DNA of 64,000 nucleotides from NCBI RefSeq assembly GCF_963678635.1, contig NC_087070.1:51010514-51074513 (forward strand). The letters run 5' to 3'. Of the stretch, positions 11,133 through 22,025 are shown piece by piece (the stretch's first letter is position 1; each line of letters starts with the position of its first letter). Made by a program: the position numbers and the translations under genes. The stretch is from Symsagittifera roscoffensis (lineage: Eukaryota; Xenacoelomorpha; Acoela; Convolutidae). The notes beneath the pieces are model-generated. The model had not been told where the DNA came from and did no database searches. It saw only the letters and a program-made list of their open reading frames with translations.

Positions 11133-11528
11133 CTATGAAAACGATTTAAAAAAATTGTTGCTAGTGCAAAAATAATTATTGCTTTTTTTAATACAATTGC
11201 ATATTGTTAAATTTAGGGAGACTAAAAATGTGGAAAATATCACTAAAAGAAGAAAATTGTCTTTCTTATTAAATAAATGTGATAACATTTCGATAGTTGT
11301 TGAATTATCGTAATTCAGGAGGTGGTCAAAAATTTTTGCAAAACTGAGACAGGCTTTTTGTAGTGAGTGATAAATTACAAAAAAGCAGCAAAAAATTACG
11401 AAGAAAAAAAGAAATAGTTCGAAAGTATCTATAATAAAAAAATATACTGATTTGAAAAAGATTGATAGGATTGAAAAAAATTTTGAAGTTATGATTTTGA
11501 TAAGTTTGACTGATTTAGAAAGAAGCAC
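11133..11528 (-). CDS. Multi-pass hydrophobic ORF of the env-bearing retroelement
   Basis: 131 codons with two or three strongly hydrophobic segments: FFIIDTFELFLFFFVIFCCFF near residues 29-50, and LLLVIFSTFLVSL near residues 93-107. A Cys-containing tail follows. A diverged counterpart of the second half is at 40987-41124 on the plus strand, in the same place between pol and the Pro-rich ORF. That suggests a real but unnamed retroelement gene, or the transmembrane leader of a composite env. No catalytic motif is visible. It is intact in this copy, but the element is otherwise broken. Confidence 0.4.
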   Translation of the reverse strand: MLLSKSVKLIKIITSKFFSILSIFFKSVYFFIIDTFELFLFFFVIFCCFFVIYHSLQKACLSFAKIFDHLLNYDNSTTIEMLSHLFNKKDNFLLLVIFSTFLVSLNLTICNCIKKSNNYFCTSNNFFKSFS

Positions 11529-12982
11529 TTGAGAAATGATTCGTTCTTGCCGAATAATTTTTTTTTTTTTTGAGGCTAAACTTGAGTGTGGTCGGATGTT
11601 TTATTGATTTTGACAAGTGGGTTGGATATAGGCAATTTTTCGTGGCGAGAAGTCTGAGGGTCTAAAATTGAGATTTCTACTTTTGTATTTATCTATGGGA
11701 TGATCGGGGATATTCATGAGTTATTTGTACTTTAGGCTAAATCATCATATCCTATTTTTACTTTAGGCTAATTTAATATTTTTCGTTTGGAGTGTAAGTT
11801 GGGACAATATTGTTGATCTTTGTACTAGTTGATAGGGGAGGCTTGTAATATTTAGATTTTTTTAAGTTCCGGTTGCAAATATGAGTTTGTTGCTTATTTT
11901 TGACCTGGAGTTCTTTTAGTTATAGTTTCATATATATTTGAAGTCTCCAAAGTGTCGGCTAAAGAAGTGGTGTCAGAATGAGGTGATGTTTAGATAGTTT
12001 CTGATTCGCTAAAGTTGAACTAGCTGTTCAAGAGTGTCAGCATGAATTTTAGAAAAGAGAAGAAAGATTTGTCATATTTCTGAAAGTTTAAAATGATCAA
12101 TTAATTAGAAAGGAGTTTTTGGAATTCAATTTTCTTTAATATTTTAGATTGTGGAATGAAAGTTTTTTTGAATTTTTTTCGTGGTTGATTTCGAAGTCGC
12201 GTTGATTATCGTTGTTGAGATTTTTCTTTTATTTCTTGTGCAAACTTTTTTTCTTCTAACTTTCGGTTTTTTCTTTGTTTCTGAGGTATTTGTTTATTGC
12301 TTATTTCTTGATATTTTTGTCGGGAATTTTTAATTTTTTTGTTTGGTCCTAATAATTGTGTTGAGCAATTTGCATCATTTATTTGTTGGTGATTATTATC
12401 TGAGTTGTCGTGGACAACTTTGAGTCCTGTAAAGGAGTATAACTGTGTTAGTTTGCGAAGAGCGTGTTCTTTTGGGTAGTAAGTTAATATACTGTTTCTG
12501 TGTTGATCTATTTCCTTTTTATTTGAATCAATAAGTTTATATGTTACATCAGTGGGTTTGCCTATGATTTGAAATAGTCCTTTTCCGTTTTGTTGTAATT
12601 TTTTGGATATTCCTTTTTGTTTTACGTAATTTAGAATAAAAACATACGTTCCGATTTTTAGGTTTGTAGCTGCTGTGAATCGTGAATTTGTTTGGGATTG
12701 AACATTATGTCTCTGTAAAAGTTTTTTGTCTGTTTTTTTTATAACTTTCTTTGTGTTTTTTTATCTCTGTTTAAAATCCATTCGGTATGTGTGCCGGAAG
12801 CTGTAGTTAGGATTTGTGAGTGATGAAAATTTTTTTCATCGTGTGTGTAAAATGGTAGATTATAACAAATTGATCCTTTTCAATAACCTTGTGTGTTTTT
12901 TGTGAATAATTTTGGTTTACGCGGTTTTTAATTGAAAACCATTTCATAAGGTGATAGTCCTAGGAGTGTTGTTATCTGTGAA
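11529..12982 (-). other. Distal pol and intergenic part of the minus-strand retroelement
   Basis: No long ORF. From about 12180 to 12980 the minus strand carries broken coding sequence for the integrase C-terminal region, matching 39300-40170 on the plus strand. From about 11530 to 12150 it looks intergenic and lines up loosely with 40200-40800. Confidence 0.45.
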
Positions 12983-13330
12983 TTATATGCTAAAGAATAA
13001 TTTTACATCTGTTGACCATTCAGTGTATTTTGTATCATTTCTATTTATGATAGATCTGAGATACTCTTGTAGTGAACGGTTCTTTCCTTCGACCAAACCA
13101 TTAGTCCATGGGTCATGAGACGTTCTTGGGTTGGGTTTAATGTTGTATAGATGGCTTAATTTGATGATTTCCACATTCATGAGTTCAGTGCCATTATCGG
13201 TGACAAGGATTTCTGGTAATCCAAATTTTGCTATCCAGTGTTTGTAAAGTGTTGTATAAGCATAATAGGCATTACAATGAGGTAATGAATTGAGTGCTAC
13301 ATAGTGTTTAAATGCATCAATTATAACCAT
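12983..13330 (-). pseudogene. Integrase catalytic core of the minus-strand env-bearing retroelement
   Basis: 115 codons beginning MVIIDAF. They include the second catalytic Asp (VTDNGTE) and the catalytic Glu (NGLVEGKNR), with 35 residues between them, the classical D35E spacing of Ty3/gypsy integrase. The frame closes at about 12983. A zinc-finger and linker region is recognisable in broken frames upstream (13380-13620). The homologous segment at 38969-39300 on the plus strand keeps the Asp but is frameshifted before the Glu. Confidence 0.75.
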
Positions 13331-14344
13331 TATATAAGAAATTCCTTCTGAAGAGCGTGATATTGGATTTTTGTATCAAATGAGATTCTGTAATGAAAAA
13401 TAAACTTTGTCCTTTAAAATCTTGTTTTTCTGCTATTTATTTCTAATGTGGGTATGGTTTATATAATTGGCATGTTATTCAATTGTTGCATAATACTTTG
13501 ATCCGAATCGGTGCATTTGGAAAATAAAAACTTTGGTAAAATTTGAGTTTGTTTTTCTGATCCTGCATGTCATTTTGCATGTAAGGAACGTGAAATGTGA
13601 AATGCTAGGATAATCAGACTTAGTGGTACACAGGGTACTTTAAATTCAGGTCTTTCTTTTTCTAAAAGAAACATATTCTCGTTTATAGATATATTCTTAA
13701 ATTTTCTGAAGTTTCTAAGAAGTGTTTTGTTTTTTAGAATTGTGATATCTGCTTTTATGGGTTTTGTTTTATAGTTGTGCCAAGACTTTAGTTGTCCAAT
13801 GACTGGGTCAAGCTTTTGGTATTTTTGTAATATTTCAATTGTTAATTTTTCTGTGGCTGGTAGAAAGATATTTTCAATTTCTATTTTTGAAAAAGGTATA
13901 TTATTTAGAGTGTCAGGTAGATTAAAAACTTGATTTTTTGTGTAGTTTGAGTCTAAATCTGGGGGTCCTGATAAATTTATATTATCATTATATTATGTTT
14001 TTCTGATAAGGGGCATAGGTCTGTCCTATATAATTTTTTTTGTCTAAGTGGTTTTTGTTGTGTATTGTTTTTGATCTACGATGAATATGGTATCGGTTTA
14101 TATGTAAATGAGTTTCCTAGTAATTCTACATCGTAGTGATTATTTTGGGAATCTGAACATAATGGAAATGGTTGTAAATTATGTATTTGAGCATTTTCAA
14201 TGTCAGTTTTCACTGCAAATTTGCTTTCTAATTGTGGTGATTTTTCGTTTTTTGCAAGAAAAAACTTAATAATTTTGGGTGTTTCTACTGTTGTTTTTAT
14301 TGTTAGTAATTGAGGTGGTGTGTTTTTACTCAGTGTGTCTGGCA
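13331..14344 (-). pseudogene. Broken pol linker, zinc-finger and RNase H-to-integrase spacer
   Basis: Minus-strand coding sequence with several stops. It matches 37690-38625 of the plus-strand element, including a segment upstream of the integrase that carries HxxxH- and CxxC-like residues. The 89-codon ORF at 14345-14076 is part of this spacer. Only one copy of the zinc-finger segment is present here, unlike in the plus-strand element. Confidence 0.5.
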
Positions 14345-14870
14345 ATGCAAGATTTTTTCCTGCAGGACAAACTACATGTAGTTTCGGAATTTCATTAAAA
14401 TTAATTGAAATCTATAAACTTTGTGGTTTGGATTTGATTTTTGTGGAATATGAAAAAATAAGGGTTTATGGTCTGTAAATAGAACTATTGGATGATTTGA
14501 TCCCAGTATTAAAAAAACTTATTCTGTTAGTGTATATTTTATTGCTGTGCATTCTCTCATAAGTGCAGAAAGTCTTAGTTCAGCTTGTGTAAATAGTCTT
14601 GAATTTGCTGAAATTGGATTCATTTTATTTGTTCCACTGTGTGATTGTAATAATGCTGCGCCGATGCCGAAAATTGAGGCGTCGCACATAGCATAAAATG
14701 GTTGGTCTGGGTCCGGAATAGTATTTGTTATTTGTTTAGTGAGAAGTATTTCATTTCTTCAAATCGTTTCTCATATTCTGTTGTCCATTCAAAATTGTTT
14801 TGCTGTCTGAGAATCTTATAAAATGTCTTTAAATATAATTGCATTTTGTAGAAGTATTTATTTAAAAAGT
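14345..14870 (-). pseudogene. RNase H domain remnant
   Basis: In broken minus-strand frames this matches the intact RNase H ORF at 37177-37677, including the ADLRLSALMRECTAI-like segment and the D-H-K region. Stops and indels interrupt it. Confidence 0.55.
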
Positions 14871-15400
14871 TTAGCAGTCCAAGAAATTCTTGTATTTTCT
14901 TTTTATTTGATGGACGTTGAACTTTATGACTGCGTCTATAGGAGATTTTAATGGAGTGATTGTATTTCCTGCACTAATGTGTCCAAGGAGTTTTACACGG
15001 GTAAGGAAAAATTGAGATTTACCTGGGACTGCTTTCAAGTTTTCTTTAAGTAAAATTTGGTGGTATTTATCCAATACTTTAAGCATTTTGTGATTTGTTT
15101 GTGATTGCATGAAAACGTCGTCTAAATATGTTATGAATTTTTTACTGACAATGAGTGGTCGGAAAATTTTACTCATAAATGCTGAGAATGATGTCGCTCC
15201 TATGGAAATTCAATCGAAAAGTCTATTAAAATCGTGGGAGAAATTGTTGCATTTATTTCATATTAACCTAAAAGTCCTAGAGGTAACATTATTTAATATG
15301 GAGAATTATTGTATACATGTAATGAAATTATATCTGAGATTGTATTTTTGTGTATTTATTTGATGAGATTGTTACTCAGAAAATTTTACGAATTGGCTTG
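14871..15400 (-). pseudogene. Reverse transcriptase palm fragment with intact YLDD motif
   Basis: The ORF at 15176-14871 reads SKIF...FITYLDDVFMQS, the YxDD catalytic box of reverse transcriptase. After it come KVLDKYHQILLKENLK and LLGHISAGNTI, typical of Ty3/gypsy RT. Upstream of about 15400 homology stops abruptly: the 5' half of RT, protease, gag and 5' LTR are missing, and the decayed Maverick segment begins soon after. The plus-strand copy has lost the YLDD residues. Confidence 0.75.
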
Positions 15401-15669
15401 AATTCAAGGTCTGACATGTATAGTCGTTGCTTGTTCATTTTCAGGTTGTATTGGTGGACTTGACTTATTGAGAAGTTGCAGCATTGAACCTAATCATTGA
15501 AAAAAACTTCACTAAATTAGACTACAAAAATTATTCACTTCATCTGTACAATCAATATCCGTACAGTTGCGCACAGAAACTGGAAGACTAGTGCCCCTTG
15601 CAGGAACTGGTAAAGTTGTGTTGACTCTAAAATTCAATTGCTTTGATTGAAAACCAATGGAGTAGTATT

Positions 15670-16022
15670 ATGCAAAGCAAGCTTCACTTCCTCATTTCTC
15701 TGGACACTACCGACAACGCGGCAGTGGATTTGGCGCTTTGGCTGCTGGTATTGGTCGTGTTGCTATACCGTTTGCATGACGAGTTATTCTACTGGCTGCG
15801 AAAAAACTGGGCAGAGAACTTTTGATGAGTCCAGCGCCAGAACTGATTGATGTCGCTATAAAAAAGAAGTCCTCTAAACAAGTATTGAAAAACACTGACA
15901 CAAAAGCTGCAAGAAAACAACTTGGTAGAGATAGACGTTGTCGAAAGACACCAATGATTGGGTTACGAAGAAGAAGGTCAGTAGGGGCTCGAAAAAGAAA
16001 AACAAGACCAAAGAGAAGTTGA
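15670..16022 (+). pseudogene. Maverick core-type basic protein, second lineage (decayed)
   Basis: One frame from about 15669 to 16022 reads a Gly/Arg N-terminus (YRQRGSGFGALAAGIGR), a hydrophobic helix region, a TDTKAARKQLG motif and an Arg/Lys-rich tail. It is homologous to the core proteins at 29545-29919 and 57372-57740, which share the RGxxFGALA and T(K)xxRKQLG features. Proteins of this type sit next to the capsid gene in Mavericks and adintoviruses and are thought to bind DNA or membranes, like adenovirus core and minor proteins. An in-frame TGA occurs at 15777-15779, where the relatives have Lys. No ATG is present in this frame, so the start is lost or spliced. Confidence 0.7.
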
Positions 16023-16047
16023 GCAGATTTTTTCTCAAACATAAAAA

Positions 16048-17354
16048 ATGATCGCTAATTTGTTACCCAATGAAGCTACCCATAGCTCTCTGGATTTGTT
16101 TGAAAAACAACCCCTTTTGATTACTTTTGAAATTGCTTTTGATCAAAAACTTGGACCTGTCTATTCACCTAATGGACCAAAACTTGAATTTGAAATCACC
16201 GGTGACCGTTATAATTTTGTTGACCTGCAAAAAATCTATTTGGAAATACGATGCAAAGTAACGCAATCAAATGGAGCTGATCTGCGATACGACAACACTG
16301 ACCCAACTGTGTCTGATTCCCCGTTCCTCGTGAACAACTCCCTGTACTTCCTTTTCTCTGACTGTACCCTCACTGCTAATGGACTAAAAATATCAAATGC
16401 CATTAGTAATTTTGCGCATAAAAGCTTTATTGGAACAGAATTTTCTAACAGCAAAGGAGCCAAGGACTCATGGCTTAAGTGTCAGGGATATCGTTTTGAA
16501 AACAATCCCGCTGCAACAGATGCAGCTGGTTTCACATCTCAACGAGAACTGGTTCGCGAATCGAGGGAAGTTTGGTTTTATGGACCCGCTGGAGTTAAAT
16601 TTTTCACATGTGACAAGCATTTGTTGTGCGGTGTTACCCTCAGACTTTCCTACAGACGTTCTCATGAAGACTTTCTCATTATATCTGAAGATGCTGCCAA
16701 GTATTACAAGCTGCAAATACTCGAAGCAAACCTATATGTTAGAAAAATGACTGTGACCGACCATGTGCCCTCTGCCATTGAATCAACTTTGCTCAAAACT
16801 CCTGCGAACTACCCATATCAAGAAGAAATTACAAAACAATTCTTGCGATAGCTGGTCAGCGCAGCAGGCAACAGGAAGATATTTTTGCTCGTGAACTGGT
16901 GAGACAAATTATAATAGCATTGAACACAAATAATGCATTTATAGGAACAAACCGAACAAATCCTTTTCATTATCAAAAATTTGGATTGGAACAGGTGACC
17001 TTGAGACGGAACGGTTTACCAATAGCAAGTACACCAATTAGTACACAAGATCATAAACGTCTCTTCTTCAACACACTATCAGCGCTGGGTTTGTTGCACT
17101 GCGGGCTGCGAATCGCTCTGGATAAGTAACAACAGCACTTTATTATGTGTTTCGATCTCACTAGCACACAGCAAGCAGCTCATGACTTCTTGCATCCAGA
17201 AGTTACTAACTGCTCAGTTTCACTCGATCTTCAATTCTCAAACGCTTTGACAGCAAACCTGGAAATTTTTGTTTGGGGTATACGCTCATCCAATGTATTT
17301 ATTACCTCCGACCGCAGAGTTACAAAGAACGTCCTTCCCATTTCGACAGTCTGA
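16048..17354 (+). pseudogene. Double-jelly-roll major capsid protein (F54H12.2-like hexon), second lineage, broken
   Basis: The ATG at 16048 starts 25 bp after the core protein. The N-terminal region shows the LEFEITGDRYNFVDLQKIYL type of segment followed by VNNSLYFLFSDC, the hallmark of the F54H12.2-like capsid family of Mavericks. The first frame ends at 16851. The homologous sequence continues in another frame from about 16836 (ALNTNNAF, FHYQKFG), so a one-base indel lies in the ACAAAACAA stretch. A TAA at 17127-17129 breaks it again before CFDLTSTQQAAHDFLHPE, which matches the C-terminal region of the capsid proteins at 28190-29548. It is clearly a different lineage from the two minus-strand copies, and in opposite orientation. 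Confidence 0.82.
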
Positions 17355-17356
17355 AA

Positions 17357-17803
17357 ATGGGTGAAATCCAGTTGCAGGACCTCAATCAAAATTGTAAACA
17401 TCTGAAATATAAGTTTCTCGGAGTATTTGCAGCGGACAATTTTCCATCTCACATCCCAGGCAATATCTTTTTGAATGTGAACACTTGAAAATCAGATTCT
17501 CCGGGGACACATTGGATTGTGATTTGCAACAGAAGAGTTGTTTTATTCTTCGCTGATCCTCTGGGTCTTCCTCTTTGGCGGTAAACCAATCTATTTAAAC
17601 GATTAAACGAGAAATTCAATCAGGTCACTGAATTGATGACAAATTATCCCATGCAAGACTCAAACTGTACCATGTGCGGTTCTTTTTGTATTTATTTTGC
17701 ACATTTCATTTATGATAAAAACTTTAATGGTCATGCTTCTGATTTTGCTTACATAAATGATCATGTTTTGAACCGTTTTCTAACTCATATGCTTTCTCAT
17801 TAA
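17357..17803 (+). pseudogene. Adenain-like cysteine protease, second lineage, two in-frame stops
   Basis: A single frame from the ATG at 17357 to the TAA at 17801 reads LGVFAADNFP, GTHWIVICN, FFADPLG and NCTMCGSFCIYFAHF. These contain the catalytic His, Asp/Asn and Cys blocks of the adenain (C5/Ulp1-like) maturation protease that processes capsid precursors in adenoviruses and Mavericks. In-frame TGA (17486-17488) and TAA (17582-17584) interrupt it. It directly follows the capsid gene; the small membrane gene found between the two in the other Maverick is absent. Parts of its 3' end recur downstream at 18173-18330. Confidence 0.8.
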
Positions 17804-18560
17804 CTAACTATTTATATGGCATTTTTGTACAATTTTCAATTTCATTTTAAACATTACATTCTTTTAGTAATTTATGTTTTTACTCAATTGTTAAATTAAT
17901 AGCAATAATCCGAGAAGTTAGATTACTATCAAAAAAATTGATCTATGGGGGGATATCGCCATAACAGCAACTGAGGCCTCCTTTCAGTACAATTTCCGGA
18001 CGGGTTTCGAAACGCCGCCTTTCGGCTGAGAGTCGAGCGTCATGCGTTTTCTTCTACTCGGACTCCAAGAAGTTTTATTCTATCTTAAATTTTATACTAA
18101 CAAGTTAGGTACAAGTTTTGACAATATTTCTACACAAAAACAGATCAAACATACACAATACTCGGACGTTACCTAACCCATACGCTTTTTCATTAAACTA
18201 TTTTTTACTTATACATGGCTGTTTTCGTGTACATTTCAATCAACTCGTCAATGATATTAAGCTTCTGATTTCCTTTACATTAATGATTCTATTTTAAAAC
18301 GTTTTCTAACTCACATGCATTTTCGTTAGTTTTGTTAGTTTTGAACGACACTTGTTTTTAGAAGATTGTGTGTATAATTCTCACCAAGACCATAGAGTTT
18401 GTAGAAACATTGAAAGAACCAATTCACAAAGACCTTTAACAGCAAAACGCATTGAATAGTTTTAGTTCAATTGGAATACAACATAGCTTGCCGAGCTATA
18501 GGTGGCGGAAAGAAATAATATATTGCCAGAACGATTTTGTTTTAACCAACACAACTTTCA
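17804..18560. other. Non-coding with duplicated 3' ends of the protease gene
   Basis: No intact gene. 18173-18243 and 18262-18330 repeat, with substitutions, the last coding bases and 3' flank of the protease gene (compare ACGTTTTCTAACTCACATGC with 17772-17792). 17945-18060 is a GC-richer island, with GCCGCCTTTCGGCTGAG and CTCGGACTCC, of unknown nature. Confidence 0.55.
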
Positions 18561-18753
18561 CATAAGGATCATTAAGTATAAAAATTATACATTGGAATCA
18601 CTAAGGACCAATAATTTTATATAAGGATCATTAGCTATAAAAATTATAAAATTATACATAGGGATCATTAGGTGTAAATATTTTACATAGGGATCATTAG
18701 GTATAAATATTTACATGGGGATCATTAGGTATAATCTATACCAAATGATCCCC
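18561..18753. repeat. Degenerate ~30-bp tandem repeat ending in a long hairpin
   Basis: About six units of the type GGATCATTAGGTATAAATAT follow one another. The last one (18717-18733) pairs with 18737-18753 across a 3-nt loop: GGGGATCATTAGGTATA against TATACCAAATGATCCCC, 16 of 17 positions complementary. It could be a transposon end, an iteron-like array or a transcription end structure. Confidence 0.75.
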
Positions 18754-19182
18754 GTAGGGATCACCCCCCCTTCCGATCCCAGTGTCATATATCTATACTA
18801 CTCACTGCTCAAAAGAAAACTACATCACCCGTACTTCACTTTAAAAAACAATTAAAAACTAAAAACTCTCTGAAACCCAGATGAGTGGAACCAGTTTTAA
18901 ACTAGTATTTATATCCAATAATATTATTGATAAAACTTTTACTAAAAAATATTACTAACTAACCAATCATATTTCATCTCTAACATTGACACTTATTTGG
19001 AAGTGCTGAAACTACTTGTAGTTTCAGTACCAGAACAGTTTGAATAAATCTTAGGCTACAGTTGTTCTCCTTCTGGATAAACTCCAAGAACTAATTCGCG
19101 AAAACCAGTATACACTAGATCTATTGAGACTAGGAGATATAAGAGTAAGATTAAGATTGGTATTAGACTAAGAAGTTTCACG

Positions 19183-19222
19183 AATCTATCCGGCCGAAAA
19201 TAAGACCAGAAGTCATAACTCA
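19183..19222 (+). repeat. LTR-terminus-like junction at the left of block A
   Basis: CTATCCGGCCGAAAATAAGA followed by CATAACTCA, then CTTCGGTAAA. The first part also precedes the LTR remnant at 33187. The CATAACTCA end matches the LTR 3' terminus defined at 7318 and 33279. The block B counterpart (47348-47456) has ~80 bp more LTR sequence between these two pieces. Confidence 0.5.
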
Positions 19223-19489
19223 CTTCGGTAAAATATCGTTTCACAATTGACTTAATGTCTTGCTGCGGCAATGTCAACAATCTGAAAGTAATAGCAATAT
19301 GAATGGAAGTATTTTCTTTTCTGAGAAATGTGCGGGCATAATTATTATTAGAAATTGGAAATTATTGGAAATCAATTAGTTGCTATGAAGTGTTTCGATT
19401 AATTGCAATTAATTGCAATGACAATGAATTTTTGACCTGCCCTGCCTACCGACCCAAATGCCCCCTTTGTAATATTTGAGATATAAAAT

Positions 19490-19765
19490 TGTGACTGACG
19501 GACGCTAAAACTTTTCTAAAGGCGCCTTTGGTGCCAATATATACTACTTTGAGAGGGGAGCGCCAAAAAACGCTGTTGATTGGTCAAAAACATTCAAAAA
19601 GAGCCTTTTTTGCCAGTTTTTTCAAAATTAGGCCTGGGGCGCGGGAAATTTGTCAAAAACAGGGTTTTTAGTGCTTTGGGAAAGCTCGGAAAATCTGCTT
19701 CGTTGACCTAAAAAAACGATTGACAAAATTTTTGAAATCAGCTCCCCCCCCCCCCCCCCCCTCGA
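19490..19765. repeat. GGCGCC-containing repeat with 18-C run
   Basis: AAGGCGCCTTTGGTGCC and GAGCGCCAAAAAACGC are followed by a run of 18 C at 19744-19761. A copy lies at 47725-47990, and the motif order resembles the arms of the foldback element at 25756-26880, suggesting a common family. Confidence 0.5.
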
Positions 19766-19946
19766 GAAATGCAATTATTGTTAGGGTTGTCATTTTAAGA
19801 GTTACAGCTGTTATTTACCACGATAGATCTGATAGGGTCATTTGAATCTAGTATGAGGGCCTTTGAAAGCCTTGGGCTGAGAGAAGTTGCCGAAAGTCAC
19901 GAAGAAAAAATTATTGTAGTTTGAGCTGTTTTCGCTGGTGCGACTA

Positions 19947-20401
19947 TTTATTGTTCCGACTCTCGAAGAAAAAAGAGTATTTAAGCTCGGTGTGGTATTT
20001 TTTTTTCATTCAGTCAATTTTCACCGATAGGAATAAAAGTTTTCAAGAGTTCAAATGTAAAAAAAGATATTTCACCTCCGATTTTTTTAAAGGTTCTTGG
20101 GGTTTGAAAATTGTCAGATTTGCCATGTTTTGGGCTACAAAATGCTGAAAACGTAACGCGATTTATTTTTGCGTGGCGTACTATCCCGTACAACAAAATC
20201 GTTACAGTTAGAATTGAGGCTAGCTAAGCTAATCGGTCGTATTTCTTCCGTACGCCTAATTTTTTCACACTTAATCTTTGGTATTGTCCAAATTTTTTAA
20301 GTTTTCAAAATTTCGTTTTCGTAAAAACTATTTGACGTGAATTAAGAGACAGTCGGAATGGAACATTCAGGGCTGTGACCTGATATACGAGCAGTCTTGT
20401 T
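19947..20401 (+). repeat. Hairpin-ended repeat, variant B
   Basis: Starts TTGTTCCGACTCTCG and ends ACGAGCAGTCTTGTT, the same ends as the 3741 family with a diverged interior. It stands tail-to-tail with the inverted copy at 20496-21319, separated by ~95 bp. The same pair is present at 48206-48649. Confidence 0.65.
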
Positions 20402-20495
20402 CCTATCTATATTTGAGTTTTTGATGCGTTCTACAAAACAGTTTCTAAACTGAATCAAAAGCCAGAGACACAGCTTCGAGAACAAGAAAAACGAA

Positions 20496-21319
20496 ACAAG
20501 ACTGCTCGTATCAAGGCAAAGCCCTGAATGTTCAGACTGCCTTTTAAGGTCTATGGAGCAGTAATAACATGAAAAAGTTAAATGTAATAGAAAATATGAG
20601 TTTTTTAACTTGAGATTTTTTGTGAAAATCATCCCACACTCGCCCTATAAACTTCAAAGTGATAAATTTGGTGCATATACAAAACAACCTCACACAAAAC
20701 AGTCCAATACAAAATAGTCCAAAAAATCATACAATGAAGGAAAAAACAGTTCAAAACAAAACAGTCCGGTTTAAGGTGGCCGGTGGATAACCGGCTCTAA
20801 ATGTCGTTTTAAGTCCTACCCTCTGTTGGCAAGCTCGCAACACGTTGGCGCGACTGCGGCGGTCGCTATTTTGTTCATTATGCTTGTTGAACAAAGGACA
20901 ATTCTCGGCCTGCCGGGTTGTTAAAACAATTATCACTTGGGACTGTTTTTGGACGGTTTTATCGTTCCTTTTCTTACTTTTCCGGACTGTTTTGTATTGA
21001 ACTGTTTTGTATGAAAGGCAAGTAAGCTTCGTTCAACCAATTTAGAAAGATTTCTGAGACTGATTAAATCTCCGCTTACGCGTTAATAGCGCAAAATATA
21101 TCGCTCGGTAATTGTCCCTAATTGGTCCAAATGGCAATCCGTAAACCCCCCATCTGGTGAAATCTCGTTTCAAAATTAAGCTCAGAACAACAATACCTTT
21201 TGATTGATATGAAAATTTCTGTCAAAAATTGCTAGATAAAAAGTCGAAACTTGACTGAAAAAAACTCACCCCGCGCATAATTATTTCGTTACTTTCATTG
21301 CAAAAATCAGAACAAAAAC
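20496..21319 (-). repeat. Hairpin-ended repeat, inverted copy with nested MITE
   Basis: Minus-strand copy of the family at 3741, with the same ACAAGACTGCTCGTATC end. Its interior is interrupted at about 20676-21020 by a ~340-bp element. That element's ends are inverted repeats of ACAAAACAGTCC (GGACTGTTTTGTAT on the right), that is, a second miniature transposon nested inside the first. Confidence 0.65.
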
Positions 21320-22025
21320 TTAATTTACAGAATATAAGTTGGGATTTGTAATTGAAAAAAGTCAGTTACTGACCGCGTAGCTAAGAATGCTGACACTTAT
21401 CAAAGTTTTTAATTAAAAAATTGCCTACTCATAATTTTTGATTACGAAAAGTCAGTCAAGAGATTTTTTCTGGGAGATACCTGAGAACCTTTAAATTAAA
21501 TTTTCTTTTTGCTGGGAAAGGTCTGTTTACAAAACACATCACTCGACCGCAAACAAAACGGCTTCATTTTATTTGATTTTTTTTTGCAGAATCTATCTGC
21601 TAATTTTTTCTTTTACTTCACTAACGGCTTGAAAAAACGTAAGAAACTTGCGCAAGAAACCCTTCTTATAGAGATTCATGTTTATTAATTAGACTTTCAG
21701 CCGGAGCTGAATCATGCAGCATCAGTTACGCAATTTATGTGCTCACCGAATCGGTAAATTTTTATGATCCGTGTGCTAGGGTGCAAACCAGGCTTCGTAT
21801 AATTCCACCTACTAGACCCAGTATCAAAAAATTTTGATTACGACAATTCAGAAAAATGAAAATTTGAATTCTAAATTGCATCATACAACGTTGAAACAGT
21901 ATGTATGGTCTGATTATCGCTAGCTTACAAATTGTTGAAGAAATGCTTCAACGAATTGGAGTAAAACGTATTTTAAAAATGATCAAAAAAAATCTCAACT
22001 GAACAAAAGGAATAACATTTTCAAT
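21320..22025. other. Non-coding 3' flank of the secreted-protein gene
   Basis: No ORF of note. The interval is matched by 49675-50416 in block B at lower identity than the Maverick part of the duplication. Confidence 0.5.

Noticed and set aside
15707-16042. 111-codon minus-strand ORF
   Set aside because: Antisense shadow of the core-protein gene; the plus strand carries clear homology.
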